64,000 nucleotides of DNA from Sphaerisporangium siamense (GCF_014205275.1 NZ_JACHND010000001.1:7564001-7628000), one strand, 5' to 3'; positions 16,898-26,625 are shown, numbered from the stretch's first letter. Program-made: numbers and translations. Notes: a model not told the origin generated them from the sequence alone.

Positions 16898-18394
16898 TCA
16901 CTCGTCGAAGGTTTCGGGGAGGTCGTCGGTGGACTGGCCTTCGGATTCGAGGGCCTCGCGTACCACGCGGTAGGCCAGGCCGCCGGAGTAGCCCTTGCGG
17001 GCCAGCATGCCGGCCAGGCGGCGGACGCGGGCGGCGGGCTCCAGGTTGCGGGTGCCGGGCAGCTTGCGCGCGACCAGCCTGCGGGCGGTCTCCAGCTCCT
17101 GGTCGGGGTCGAGCTGGTCGATCGCCTCGCGGACGGTGTCCTCCTCGACACCCCGCTTGCGCAGCTCGGCGGCCAGCGCGCGCCGTGCCAGACCTCGCCC
17201 GGCGTGCCGCGAGCTCACCCACGCCTGCGCGAACGCCTCGTCGTCGATGAGCCCGACGTCGGAGAACCGGGAGAGCACGGCCTCGGCCGCGGCCTCGGGA
17301 ACGTCTTTGCGCCGGAGGGCCTCGGCGAGCTGGGCCCGCGTCCGCGGCGCGAGCGTCAGCAACCGCAGACACACCGCCCGCGCGACCGCCTCAGGATCGG
17401 CCGCCGGCCCCTGCGCCGCCGGCGACCCCTCAACGGGCCCGTCGAACCCGAAAGCCCCGCGCCTCTCCCTCCGTCCACGCCCCCTGCGGCCCTCCCTCTC
17501 AGGACCGCCTGACGACTCCCGCGCGCCCTCGAAAGGTCCCTCGAACTCGGCCGCGCCCCGCCTCTTCTCCTGCCCACGAGCGCTACGGCTCCGCTGCCGA
17601 GAATCCGCAGGCGCCTCCTGCCCTCTACGGCTCCCCTGCCGAGGATCGGCAGGCGCCTCCTGCCCCGCCAACGCCTCGACCGGCCCGTCGAAGCCGGAAG
17701 CGCCCTGACGGCCTCGCACGCCCCGGCTTTCATGGTCGTCCTTCTCCAGAACGCCCGACGGCTCCTGCGCCGCCGACTGCTCCTCTAGAGCTTCATCGAC
17801 CCTGGCCGCGCCCCATCCCTCCCGCTCTGCACGAGCCTCGTCCTGCCTGGGCCTGCCTGTCGGTGGGTCCGTGAACGGTTGGTCCGTTCGGGGCGGATCT
17901 GCGGGCCGTGGCGTCGAGCTTTGGGGGGCTTGTGGCACATCCGCCTGGGGGGAGCGGTGAGCGGCGGGCCGCCACGGGCCGGCTTCCGGGTCCTGGCGAA
18001 AGAACTCGTGCGTTCGACGAGGCTCTTGAGGACCCCAAGCCGGCACGTCCCCGGACTTGGCCCGCCGCCCACGAGACCGCGCACGCCCGGAAACGGAGTC
18101 AATGGGGCGATCGGGCTTGCCGGGGCGCGCGGATTCTTCGGAAGGCCAAGGCTCTGGGGAGTCCTCAGAAGACCGGGGCTCCCTGGATCGCCGGGGCCCC
18201 CTAGGCCGTGACTCTCTAGTGCGCCAGGACTCCTCAGAGGGCCAGCCGCCCTCGGAAGCCCCGGAACTCTCAGAAGGCCAGGCCCCCTTGGAAGCCTCTG
18301 GCTCTTCAGAAGTCCAAGGTTGCTCGGGCTCCTCGATCCAGGCTCCCCAGTCCCCTGGCCTCAGGTGGCCAGAGGACTCGTCGCTCGCAGGCAT
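16898..18394 (-). CDS. recX: RecX regulator of RecA with a long disordered N-terminus
   Basis: RecX binds RecA filaments and limits recombination. The family domain is only the last 160 residues or so (about 336-495, with FSDVGLIDDEAFAQAW and RRALAAELRKRGV). Before it lie roughly 330 residues rich in Ser, Glu, Pro, Arg and Trp, predicted by eye to be disordered. They include repeated W[PT]SE motifs (near 27, 39, 51 and 83) and three related FDGPVEG motifs at about 235, 284 and 317. I used the ATG at 18394, 13 bp after the recA stop; a GTG at 18418 overlapping recA is equally possible. Cotranscription with recA is likely. Confidence 0.9.
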   Translation of the reverse strand: MPASDESSGHLRPGDWGAWIEEPEQPWTSEEPEASKGAWPSESSGASEGGWPSEESWRTRESRPRGPRRSREPRSSEDSPEPWPSEESARPGKPDRPIDSVSGRARSRGRRAKSGDVPAWGPQEPRRTHEFFRQDPEAGPWRPAAHRSPQADVPQAPQSSTPRPADPPRTDQPFTDPPTGRPRQDEARAEREGWGAARVDEALEEQSAAQEPSGVLEKDDHESRGVRGRQGASGFDGPVEALAGQEAPADPRQGSRRGQEAPADSRQRSRSARGQEKRRGAAEFEGPFEGARESSGGPEREGRRGRGRRERRGAFGFDGPVEGSPAAQGPAADPEAVARAVCLRLLTLAPRTRAQLAEALRRKDVPEAAAEAVLSRFSDVGLIDDEAFAQAWVSSRHAGRGLARRALAAELRKRGVEEDTVREAIDQLDPDQELETARRLVARKLPGTRNLEPAARVRRLAGMLARKGYSGGLAYRVVREALESEGQSTDDLPETFDE

Positions 18395-18407
18395 GGAATC
18401 GGCTCGA

Positions 18408-19535
18408 TCAGACGTCACCCGGCTTGGGGGCCTTGGCACCGCGACCGGTGGGGGCCGAGCCCGCCGTGGCGCCCGCGGCGGCGCGCGCGGACGGAGCGGC
18501 GACGGGCGGCACCGCGGGAGCCTCGGCCGGAGTGTCGAGACGCGGCCCGACGCCGAGCTTCTCCTTGATCTTCTTCTCGATCTCGTTGGCGATGTCGGGG
18601 TTGTTCTTCAGGAAGTTGCGGGCGTTCTCCTTGCCCTGCCCGAGCTGGTCGCCCTCGTAGGTGTACCAGGCGCCGGCCTTGCGGACGAAGCCGTGCTCGA
18701 CGCCCATGTCGATCAGGCCGCCCTCGCGGGAGATGCCGATGCCGTACAGGATGTCGAAGTCGGCCTGGCGGAAGGGCGGGGCCATCTTGTTCTTGACGAC
18801 CTTGACGCGGGTGCGGTTGCCGACGGGCTCGGTGCCGTCCTTCAGGGTCTCGATGCGGCGGACGTCCAGCCGGACGGAGGCGTAGAACTTCAGCGCCTTG
18901 CCGCCCGTCGTGGTCTCGGGCGAGCCGAACATGACGCCGATCTTCTCGCGGAGCTGGTTGATGAAGATGGCGGTGGTGCCGGTGTTGTTGAGCGCGCCGG
19001 CGACCTTGCGCAGGGCCTGGGACATCAGGCGGGCCTGCAGGCCGACGTGGCTGTCGCCCATCTCGCCCTCGATCTCGGCCTTCGGCACGAGGGCCGCGAC
19101 CGAGTCGATGACCAGCAGGTCGATGGCGCCCGAGCGGATCAGCATGTCGGCGATCTCGAGCGCCTGCTCACCGGTGTCGGGCTGGGAGACCAGCAGCGCG
19201 TCGGTGTCGACGCCGAGCTTCCTGGCGTACTCGGGGTCGAGGGCGTGCTCGGCGTCGATGAAGGCGGCGATGCCGCCGGCCCGCTGGGCGTTCGCGACGG
19301 CGTGGAGCGAGACGGTGGTCTTACCGCTGGACTCGGGGCCGTAGATCTCGACGATGCGGCCGCGGGGGTAGCCGCCGATGCCGAGCGCGACGTCGAGGGC
19401 GATGGCCCCGGTGGGGATCACCTCGATGGGGGCTCGTGCGTCATCGCCGAGGCGCATGACAGAGCCCTTGCCGAACTGCCGCTCGATCTGAGCGAGAGCA
19501 GTCTCAAGGGCCTTCTCGCGGTCGTTGGCTGCCAT
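18408..19535 (-). CDS. recA: Recombinase A
   Basis: RecA is the strand-exchange ATPase of homologous recombination and the coprotease that triggers LexA cleavage. The 375-residue protein starts [20 protein letters not shown] and has the P-loop GPESSGKTT at about 66-74, the Walker [11 protein letters not shown], and loop L2 with GGKALKF. The C-terminal tail (from about 330) is Ala/Pro/Gly-rich instead of the usual acidic tail. A consensus SOS box lies about 113 bp upstream. recX follows directly on the same strand. Confidence 0.99.
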   Translation of the reverse strand: MAANDREKALETALAQIERQFGKGSVMRLGDDARAPIEVIPTGAIALDVALGIGGYPRGRIVEIYGPESSGKTTVSLHAVANAQRAGGIAAFIDAEHALDPEYARKLGVDTDALLVSQPDTGEQALEIADMLIRSGAIDLLVIDSVAALVPKAEIEGEMGDSHVGLQARLMSQALRKVAGALNNTGTTAIFINQLREKIGVMFGSPETTTGGKALKFYASVRLDVRRIETLKDGTEPVGNRTRVKVVKNKMAPPFRQADFDILYGIGISREGGLIDMGVEHGFVRKAGAWYTYEGDQLGQGKENARNFLKNNPDIANEIEKKIKEKLGVGPRLDTPAEAPAVPPVAAPSARAAAGATAGSAPTGRGAKAPKPGDV

Positions 19536-19647
19536 GGAGTGCCCCCTGGAGGGTGTGTCGAAGTCGTTTCCGTCGCTGGCAAGCTACGGGGTGCCACCGA
19601 CATTTTCGCGGAGCGGGCCCACGGAGGTCGGCTTGTTTCAATATAGC

Positions 19648-19661
19648 CGAACGATTGTTCG
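19648..19661 (-). promoter_or_regulatory. LexA (SOS) box of recA
   Basis: CGAACGATTGTTCG is a perfect match to the actinobacterial/Bacillus-type SOS box (CGAAC-N4-GTTCG). On the minus strand it is followed after three bases by TATATT, a good -10 box, so LexA bound here would cover the -35 to -10 region. The box lies about 113 bp upstream of the recA start codon. Confidence 0.9.
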
Positions 19662-19710
19662 ATCTCAGCCGGACGCGGCGAAGCTCTCGTGCCGGGTCGC
19701 GGGAGCGTGA

Positions 19711-19905
19711 TCAGCGAAGACGGGAGTCCACCTCGGTGACGCCGCAGACGGCGCGCCAGACCTCTTTGGCCGAGATGCCGTCGTCCAGGGCCTGGATCAC
19801 CGTACGGCCTCCGAGCTCGGCGATCACGTAGTCACGCGCCCAGGACTCGGCGTATCTCTCACCGAAGTGGCGGTTCATCCGGTTCCAGAAGTCCGTCAAG
19901 CGCAT
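19711..19905 (-). CDS. DUF3046 protein
   Basis: This 64-residue protein matches the small actinobacterial DUF3046 family, which is commonly found next to recA. It starts MRLTDFWNRMNRHFGERYAE and contains WARDYVIAELGGRTV. I chose the ATG at 19905 because it gives the family N-terminus and length; the frame extends further upstream. The function is unknown. Linkage to recA/recX hints at a DNA-repair context but nothing in the sequence shows an activity. Confidence 0.9.
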   Translation of the reverse strand: MRLTDFWNRMNRHFGERYAESWARDYVIAELGGRTVIQALDDGISAKEVWRAVCGVTEVDSRLR

Positions 19906-19962
19906 GGTTCCCAGTATGGTCCCCGCTCCGGACGTCCCGGCCACCGCCGCGTCCGGGCCGGC

Positions 19963-20451
19963 TCACAGGACGCGGGTGCCGTACATCTCGCCGAGAGGAT
20001 CGGCCAGCAGTTCCAGCCGGGCCCCGTCGGGGTCGCGGAAGTAGATGGAGGCGTCGCTCTCCAGTTGGTACGGGACGGCGGCGTCGTCCAGCTTGCCGCG
20101 GAGCCTCTCCCACGTGCCGCGCTCCACGGAGATCGCGATGTGGTGCAGGCCGCCGAGCACCTCCTTGTAGGGCTCCAGGTCGAGCCCGGGGAGGTCGAAG
20201 AAGGCGAGCAGGTTGCCGTTGCCGATGTCGAAGAAGAAGTGGCTCGACCCTTTGTAGTCCCGGTTCTCGAAGATCTCGGTCAGCGGGAACTCCAGCAGGT
20301 CCTGGTAGAAGGCGACGGTGCGCTCGACGTCGGAGCAGATGAGCGCGAAGTGGTGCAGGCCACGCGCGCTGCTCTCGGGCCGCCGCGCGTGGAGGTGCCG
20401 TTCGCGGATCCGGTCGCGGGTCGCCTCGATGGCCGCGTAGTCGATGTCCAT
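19963..20451 (-). CDS. VOC-family (glyoxalase-fold) protein
   Basis: The 162-residue protein has the paired beta-alpha-beta-beta-beta units of the vicinal oxygen chelate fold. Likely metal-binding residues are H33 or H34 in GLHHFAL, the central histidine of GGLHHIAISV, and the glutamate in DPDGARLELL near the C-terminus. These fit a glyoxalase/dioxygenase-type metal site. The substrate is unknown. It is divergent from lhr with 134 bp between the starts. The ATG at 20451 is the only sensible start. Confidence 0.85.
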   Translation of the reverse strand: MDIDYAAIEATRDRIRERHLHARRPESSARGLHHFALICSDVERTVAFYQDLLEFPLTEIFENRDYKGSSHFFFDIGNGNLLAFFDLPGLDLEPYKEVLGGLHHIAISVERGTWERLRGKLDDAAVPYQLESDASIYFRDPDGARLELLADPLGEMYGTRVL

Positions 20452-20585
20452 ATTTCAGGTGACTGCCCCGCGGCGGCAGATGTCAAGATTCGCTGATATT
20501 CGACTGCGCAAACAATCCGTGGTGCGAGGGCCGCCGGGTCAGGGGCACGCACGGTTTTGTCGGTGGCAGGTTGCATGATGAAGCG

Positions 20586-23500
20586 GTGACCGGATCCGCG
20601 CTCGACCACTTCACCCAGGTGACCAGGCAATGGTTCACCGGCGCCTTCGCCGCGCCCACGACGGCGCAAGAGGGCGCGTGGCAGGCGATCGCCCGCGGTG
20701 AGAACACTCTGGTGGTGGCTCCGACCGGCTCGGGCAAAACCCTGGCCGCCTTCCTCTGGTCCCTCGACCGTCTGGCCGCCGAGCGCGCCGCGGCCCCGCC
20801 GTCCGGCGCGCCCTCGGCCGGCGGGCGCGAAGCCGACCACAAGCGCCGCTGCCGGGTCATCTACGTCTCGCCGTTGAAGGCGCTCGCGGTCGACATCGAG
20901 CGCAACCTGCGGGCCCCGCTCGCCGGGCTCAAGCAGACCGCCCGCCGCATGGGCCTGCCGGTGCCCGAGATCTCGGTGGCGGTGCGCTCGGGCGACACCT
21001 CCGCCGAAGATCGCCGCCGCTTCGCCGCCCACCCCTCCGACATCCTGATCACCACGCCCGAGTCGCTCTACCTGATCCTCACCAGCCAGGCGCGCGAGGC
21101 GCTGCGCGGCGTCGAGACGGTCATCGTCGACGAGGTCCACGCGGTGGCGGCCACCAAGCGCGGCGCCCACCTCGCGCTCACGCTCGAACGGCTCGACTCC
21201 CTGCTGCCCGCGCCCGCGCAGCGGGTCGGTCTCTCCGCCACCGTGCGCCCGGTGAGCGAGGTCGCGACGTTCCTCGGGGGCGCCCGGCCGACGACGGTCG
21301 TGCAGCCGCCGTCGGAGAAGGTCATCGACATCGACGTGGTCGTCCCCGTCGAGGACATGACCGAGCTCGACCCCGCGCCGCGAAGGCCGTCCGCCGGGGA
21401 CGGCTCCGAGGGCCTCTGGGAGCCGGAGCCCGCGCCCCGGCGCTCCATCTGGCCCCATGTGGAGGAACATCTGCTCGGCCTGATCGGCTCCCACCGTTCG
21501 ACGATCGTGTTCGCCAACTCCCGGCGCCTTGCCGAGCGGCTGTGCGCCCGGCTCAACGAGCTGGCCTACGAACGCGCCGAGGGGGCGAGCCCCGAGGGCC
21601 CGCCTCCCGCCGGGAGCGTCCCCCCGGCCCTGTCCCCGCCCGCGCTGATGATGGCGCAGGCCGGGTCGTCCGGCGGCGCCTCCGCCGAGATCGTCCGGGC
21701 CCACCACGGCTCGGTCTCCAAAGAGGAGCGCGCCCAGATCGAGGAGGCTCTGAAGTCCGGCCGTCTGCCCGCCGTGGTCGCGACCTCCAGCCTTGAGCTG
21801 GGCATCGACATGGGCGCGGTCGACCTGGTCGCCTGCGTCGAGGCGCCGCCCAGCGTGGCCAGCGGCCTGCAGCGCATCGGCCGCGCGGGGCACCAGGTCG
21901 GCGCGGTGTCCAAGGGCGTCATCTTCCCGAAGTACCGCGGCGATCTGGTGCAGACCGCCGTCGTGGCCGAGCGCATGAAGGCCGGTCAGATCGAAGAGAT
22001 GCGCTACCCGCGCAACCCGTTGGACGTCCTGGCCCAGCAGATCGTGGCGATGTGCGCGCTCGACGAGTGGACCGTCGACGACCTGGAGACCACGATCCGC
22101 CGCGCGGCCTCGTACGCCACCCTGCCGAGGAGCGCGCTGGAGGCCACGCTCGACATGCTGGCCGGCCGCTACCCGAGCGAAGAGTTCGCCGAGCTGCGCC
22201 CGCGCGTCGTGTGGGATCGGGTGACCGGCCGCGTCACGGGCCGTCCCGGCGCGCAGCGCCTCGCGGTCACCAACGCCGGCACCATTCCCGACCGCGGCAT
22301 GTTCGGGGTCTTCCTGGCCGGGGCCGACACCGGGCGCGGCGGCCGCCGGGTGGGCGAGCTGGACGAAGAGATGGTCTACGAGTCCCGCGTGGGCGACGTC
22401 TTCGTGCTGGGCGCCACCTCCTGGCGCATCGAGGACATCACCGCCGACCGCGTGCTCGTCACCCCCGCCCCGGGGCAGCCCGGCAAGCTGCCCTTCTGGC
22501 ACGGTGACACCCCTGGGCGGCCCGCCGAGCTCGGCCGGGCGCTCGGCGCCTTCCTGCGCGAGCTGTCGCGGGGCGAGACCGGCCGCCTGGCCGAGGCCGG
22601 GCTCGACGCCTTCGCCGCCGGCAACCTCCTCGCCTACCTCGCCGAGCAGCGCGAGGCCACCGGATACGTCCCCGACGACCGCACCATCGTGGTGGAGCGC
22701 TTCCACGACGAGCTGGGCGACTGGCGGGTCGTCGTGCACACGCCGTACGGGGCTCGGGTGCACGCGCCGTGGGCGCTGGCGATCGGGCGGCGCCTGCGCG
22801 AGCGCTACGGCATGGACATCCAGGCCATGCACTCCGACGACGGCATCGTCCTGCGCATTCCCGACACCCAGGACGGCGCGCCGTCCGACGTCGCCGTCTT
22901 CGATCCCGACGAGCTGGAACAGATCGTCGTGGAAGAACTCGGCGGGTCGGCGCTGTTCGCCTCGCGGTTCCGCGAGTGCGCGGGCCGGGCGCTGCTGCTG
23001 CCGCGCCGCAATCCCGGCAGGCGGTCGCCGCTGTGGCAGCAGCGCCAGCGGGCGGCGAGCCTGCTCGCGGTCGCGAGCAAGTACGGCTCGTTCCCGATCG
23101 TCCTGGAGACCATGCGCGAGTGTCTGCAGGACGTCTTCGACGTGCCGGGGCTCCTCCAGATCATGCGGGACATCGCCGCGCGGCGGGTGCGGGTCGTCGA
23201 GGTCGAGACCGCTCAGGCCTCGCCCTTCGCCAGCTCCCTTCTGCTCACCTATATCGGCGCCTTCATGTACGAAGGGGACGCTCCGCTGGCCGAGCGGCGC
23301 GCGCAGGCCCTGGCGCTCGACACCCGCCTGCTGGCCGAGCTGCTCGGCGAGGCCGACCTGCGCGAGCTGCTCGACCCCGATGTCGTCGCCGACACCGAAC
23401 GCGAACTCGCCCGGCTCGGCCGTCCGCTCCGCGACGCCGAGGACCTGGCCGACCTTCTCAGGACGCACGGCCCTCTGCAGGCCGAGGACGTCACGATCCG

Positions 23501-25490
23501 CGAGGGCGATCCGTCCTGGCTGAGTGATCTGGAGGTCGCGCGGCGCGCGATCCGGGTGCGGGTCGCCGGGGTCGAGCAGTGGGCCGCCGTCGAAGACTCG
23601 GCCCGGTTGCGGGACGCCCTGGGCGTGCCGCTGCCGGTGGGCGTGCCGCACGCCTTCCTCGAACCTGTGGCCGATCCGCTCGCCGACCTGCTGGCCCGGC
23701 ACGCCCGCACGCGCGGTCCCTTCCTCGCGGCCACGGCGGCGGCGCGGTTCGGCCTCGGCGTCGCGGTCGTGGCCGACGGGCTGCGGCGGCTCGCGGCGTC
23801 CGGCCGGGTGGTGGCGGGTGAGTTCCGGCCGGGCGGCTGGGGCGAGGAGTGGTGCGACGCGGGCGTGCTGCGGCTGCTGCGGCGCCGTTCCCTGGCCCGG
23901 CTCCGCAAAGAGGTCGAACCGGTCCCGCCCGAGGCACTCGGGGTGTTCGGGCCCGCCTGGCACGGCGTCACCGACGGGCGCGCCGCCCGGGGCATGGACG
24001 CCCTCGTGCACGCCATCGAGCAGCTTCAGGGCGCCGCCGTGCCGGCCTCCGCGCTGGAGACCCTCGTGCTGCCGAGCCGGGTGCCCGGGTACGAGCCGGC
24101 CCTGCTGGACGAGCTGACCGCGTCCGGCGAGGTCATCTGGTCGGGGCAGGGGTCGCTGCCGGGCGGGGACGGCTGGGTGGCCCTGTTCTTCGCCGACACC
24201 GCCCCGCTGCTGCTGCCGCCTCCCGCCGAGATCACGCTCACTCCCCTGCACGAGAAGGTGCTGGAGGTCCTGGGCGGGGGCGGGGCGCTGTTCTTCCGCG
24301 ACCTGTCGAGCCGGGTGGGGTCCATGGACGACACCGCGCTCGCGGGCGCGCTGTGGGATCTGGTCTGGTCGGGGCGGGTCTCGGGGGACACGCTGGCGCC
24401 GCTGCGGGCGGCGCTCGGGTCCGGGCGGCCCGCCCACCGGGCGACGTCCACGCGCCGGCGCAGGGCCGTGCTGCCGACCCGGTCCGGGCCTCCGACGGTC
24501 AGCGGGCGCTGGTGGCTGCTGCCCGAGCCGTCCGCGGATCCGACCCAGCGTGCCCACGCGCGGGCCGAGGTCCTCCTGGAGCGGCACGGCGTGGTCACCA
24601 AGGGCGCGGTCGCGGCCGAGCGCCTCACCGAGGGGTTCGCCTCGGTGTACCCGGTCCTGCGCGCGTTCGAAGAGACGGGGCGCTGCCGTCGCGGCTACTT
24701 CGTCGAGGGCCTGGGCGGCGCCCAGTTCGCCCTCCCCGGCGCCGTCGACCGCCTCCGCGCCCTGGCCACCACCCTCACCACCCCCCCGCACCGCACCCAC
24801 CCCGACCAGCCCTCCACCTCCCACGCCTCCCCCGAGGCCGACCGGACCGCCGACTCCGGACGGCCGGCGACCTGGTCGTCCGCCGGCTCACCGCCGTTTC
24901 CGGACCCCGGTGCCGCGCTGGCCCGGTACGCCGAGTTCAACCAGACGAGTCCGCCGAGCCCACACGCGCGACATGGCGATGCCGACGCGCGGCGTTCACG
25001 GGAACACCCGGATGCGCGAGACCCCGGAGAACACTCCGGCGAGCACCCCGACATGCGGCGTTCCGGTGAGCAACCTGGCGGCCGGGGCACTGGGAAGCCG
25101 GTTGACGCGCGGCGGTCTGGGGAGCGGCGGGCGGTGGTGTTGGCGGCGACCGATCCTGCCAACCCGTACGGCGCGGCGCTGGCGTGGCCGGAGCACCCGG
25201 GCGAGGTGGGTCACAAGCCGGGGCGCAAGGCGGGCGCGCTGGTGGTCGTCGTGGACGGCCGTCTGGTGCTCTACGTCGAGCGCGGCGGCAAGACCCTGCT
25301 GTCCTTCGCCGATGACGAACGCCTGCGCCCTGCCGTCGACGCCCTTGCGCTGGCCGTACGCGACGGCGCCCTCGGCAAGCTCACCGTCGAGAAGGCCGAC
25401 GGCACGGCGATCATCGACTCTCCCCTCGCCACCGCCCTGGAAGCCGCCGGCTTCCACCCGACCCCCCGCGGCCTCCGCCTCCGCGCCTGA
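20586..25490 (+). CDS. lhr: Lhr-type (large helicase-related) superfamily 2 DNA helicase
   Basis: Lhr is a 3'-5' DNA/RNA-DNA helicase linked to DNA repair. This protein is about 1634 residues. Walker A APTGSGKT is at 45-52, the TTPES motif is at 156-160, the DEVH box is at 182-185 and motif VI is QRIGRAGHQ. The winged-helix and Lhr core follow, then the long actinobacterial C-terminal region with further winged-helix-like segments. Around residues 1395-1510 there is a low-complexity His/Pro/Arg/Asp linker. I chose the GTG at 20586 (TGSALDHFTQ); a TTG five codons earlier is also in frame. Length is normal for the long form. Confidence 0.95.
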   Translation: MTGSALDHFTQVTRQWFTGAFAAPTTAQEGAWQAIARGENTLVVAPTGSGKTLAAFLWSLDRLAAERAAAPPSGAPSAGGREADHKRRCRVIYVSPLKALAVDIERNLRAPLAGLKQTARRMGLPVPEISVAVRSGDTSAEDRRRFAAHPSDILITTPESLYLILTSQAREALRGVETVIVDEVHAVAATKRGAHLALTLERLDSLLPAPAQRVGLSATVRPVSEVATFLGGARPTTVVQPPSEKVIDIDVVVPVEDMTELDPAPRRPSAGDGSEGLWEPEPAPRRSIWPHVEEHLLGLIGSHRSTIVFANSRRLAERLCARLNELAYERAEGASPEGPPPAGSVPPALSPPALMMAQAGSSGGASAEIVRAHHGSVSKEERAQIEEALKSGRLPAVVATSSLELGIDMGAVDLVACVEAPPSVASGLQRIGRAGHQVGAVSKGVIFPKYRGDLVQTAVVAERMKAGQIEEMRYPRNPLDVLAQQIVAMCALDEWTVDDLETTIRRAASYATLPRSALEATLDMLAGRYPSEEFAELRPRVVWDRVTGRVTGRPGAQRLAVTNAGTIPDRGMFGVFLAGADTGRGGRRVGELDEEMVYESRVGDVFVLGATSWRIEDITADRVLVTPAPGQPGKLPFWHGDTPGRPAELGRALGAFLRELSRGETGRLAEAGLDAFAAGNLLAYLAEQREATGYVPDDRTIVVERFHDELGDWRVVVHTPYGARVHAPWALAIGRRLRERYGMDIQAMHSDDGIVLRIPDTQDGAPSDVAVFDPDELEQIVVEELGGSALFASRFRECAGRALLLPRRNPGRRSPLWQQRQRAASLLAVASKYGSFPIVLETMRECLQDVFDVPGLLQIMRDIAARRVRVVEVETAQASPFASSLLLTYIGAFMYEGDAPLAERRAQALALDTRLLAELLGEADLRELLDPDVVADTERELARLGRPLRDAEDLADLLRTHGPLQAEDVTIREGDPSWLSDLEVARRAIRVRVAGVEQWAAVEDSARLRDALGVPLPVGVPHAFLEPVADPLADLLARHARTRGPFLAATAAARFGLGVAVVADGLRRLAASGRVVAGEFRPGGWGEEWCDAGVLRLLRRRSLARLRKEVEPVPPEALGVFGPAWHGVTDGRAARGMDALVHAIEQLQGAAVPASALETLVLPSRVPGYEPALLDELTASGEVIWSGQGSLPGGDGWVALFFADTAPLLLPPPAEITLTPLHEKVLEVLGGGGALFFRDLSSRVGSMDDTALAGALWDLVWSGRVSGDTLAPLRAALGSGRPAHRATSTRRRRAVLPTRSGPPTVSGRWWLLPEPSADPTQRAHARAEVLLERHGVVTKGAVAAERLTEGFASVYPVLRAFEETGRCRRGYFVEGLGGAQFALPGAVDRLRALATTLTTPPHRTHPDQPSTSHASPEADRTADSGRPATWSSAGSPPFPDPGAALARYAEFNQTSPPSPHARHGDADARRSREHPDARDPGEHSGEHPDMRRSGEQPGGRGTGKPVDARRSGERRAVVLAATDPANPYGAALAWPEHPGEVGHKPGRKAGALVVVVDGRLVLYVERGGKTLLSFADDERLRPAVDALALAVRDGALGKLTVEKADGTAIIDSPLATALEAAGFHPTPRGLRLRA

Positions 25491-25626
25491 CCCTGGTGAC
25501 GACGGGTCGTGGCGCAGGACCGCCCACCCGACAGGCCGTCGCACAACGCGGCCTCGCCCGGTCGGCCCGCGGTGCGAGATCACGGCCGTCGGGCGACACT
25601 CGCCGCGGTTCGTCCCGTCAGGAACT

Positions 25627-26334
25627 TCAGCGGGACGGAAGGGGCAGGGGGCCGTAGAGGGCGGCGGGGGCGTTGGTGGTGTGGGACCAGTAGCGGTCGC
25701 CGTAGGACCAGTGCCACCACTCGGTGGGGTAGTTGACCAGGCCGGCGGCCTCCAGCGCGGCGGCGAGGATCTTGCGGTGGTCGCGTGCCTCGGTGGAGAT
25801 GCCGGCGGCGGAGGTGTAGCAGGCGCCGTCGCTCTCCTCGGGGGTGGCGTTGACGCGGGTGCCCATGTCGAGAGGCCCGCCGTCCTCGGTGACGAGGGTC
25901 AGATCGACGGCGGCCCCGGCTGTGTGCGGGGCGACCTCGATCGGGGAGACGTACCGGCTGGCGGCCGCACGCAACTCGGCGGCGGACATGTGCGGAAACG
26001 CGGCCCGCAGTTCCTCCGTGTAGTCGTCGAAGATCCGCTGCTGCAGCGCGGGTGGCCGGTATCCCTCGACCACGAGCAGCCGGTAACCCGGCGGAAGCGC
26101 CCGCTGCGCGTCCACCAGGCGGGCCACGACCCCCTCCCGCAGGTAGGCGTGGGCATCGTCCGGAAGACCCTCGCGCGCGGCCGTGTACGCGCCGTCCGGA
26201 TCGGCCAGCGTCCCGTCCACGGCCAGAACGCCCCGCACATCGACGAGCGGCTCGCCGTTCTCCTGGACGCCGATCGAGGTCACGCGACGGTCAGAGATCA
26301 GCACAATGTCATGCACGACGAGCAAGTCTCCCAT
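25627..26334 (-). CDS. D-alanyl-D-alanine dipeptidase (VanX/DdpX family, M15)
   Basis: This enzyme splits D-Ala-D-Ala. All catalytic residues of the family are seen: R93 in GYRP (transition-state arginine), zinc ligands H137 and D144 in PHTAGAAVDLT, the catalytic E205, and the third ligand H208 in TEWWHW. The 235-residue length from the ATG at 26334 fits, with AAAGG upstream; the frame could begin earlier. No signal peptide is evident, so a cytosolic role is likely. There is no vanHAS or ligase nearby, so cell-wall recycling or use of D-Ala-D-Ala is more likely than vancomycin resistance. Confidence 0.9.
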   Translation of the reverse strand: MGDLLVVHDIVLISDRRVTSIGVQENGEPLVDVRGVLAVDGTLADPDGAYTAAREGLPDDAHAYLREGVVARLVDAQRALPPGYRLLVVEGYRPPALQQRIFDDYTEELRAAFPHMSAAELRAAASRYVSPIEVAPHTAGAAVDLTLVTEDGGPLDMGTRVNATPEESDGACYTSAAGISTEARDHRKILAAALEAAGLVNYPTEWWHWSYGDRYWSHTTNAPAALYGPLPLPSR

Positions 26335-26524
26335 AGCCCTTTCCCCATACTTCGACCAGAAAGGGTCGACAACCGCCCCACACTCCCACCAGCCGATGGC
26401 CATCCCATCCGCACCCACCACCGTCAACACGGAAACGGGGTCCAGCGCAGCGGAAGCGGCCCCTCCCGAACCTGGAAGGCTGGACCGCGGCGTCCCGGGG
26501 GGACGGGCTCTGGCGGAAGCGTGA

Positions 26525-26616
26525 CCCGGGGCTCGGTGCGGGCGTGACTCCAGCGTTGGGAGGGCTTGGGCCCGGGGCTCGGTGGAGGCGTGGCCCCGGG
26601 GCTCGGTGGGGGTGGA
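26525..26616. repeat. Three copies of a GC-rich 20-22-bp repeat
   Basis: CCCGGGGCTCGGTG followed by a short G/C tail occurs at 26525, 26571 and 26595, in the gap between the ROK gene and the dipeptidase gene. The second and third copies are almost in tandem (24-bp spacing). The rest of this 291-bp gap (26335-26625) shows no gene and no clear operator. Confidence 0.7.
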
Positions 26617-26625
26617 CTTGCGGGG

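Noticed and set aside
20280-24824. Very long minus-strand open frame (about 1514 codons) opposite lhr
   Set aside because: It is antisense to a well-supported helicase with full motifs; its protein is Gly/Arg/Pro-rich and typical of open frames in high-GC DNA.
25627-26334. Vancomycin resistance (vanX) gene
   Set aside because: There is no vanH, vanA/B/D-type ligase, vanS or vanR nearby; an isolated D-Ala-D-Ala dipeptidase fits cell-wall recycling better.
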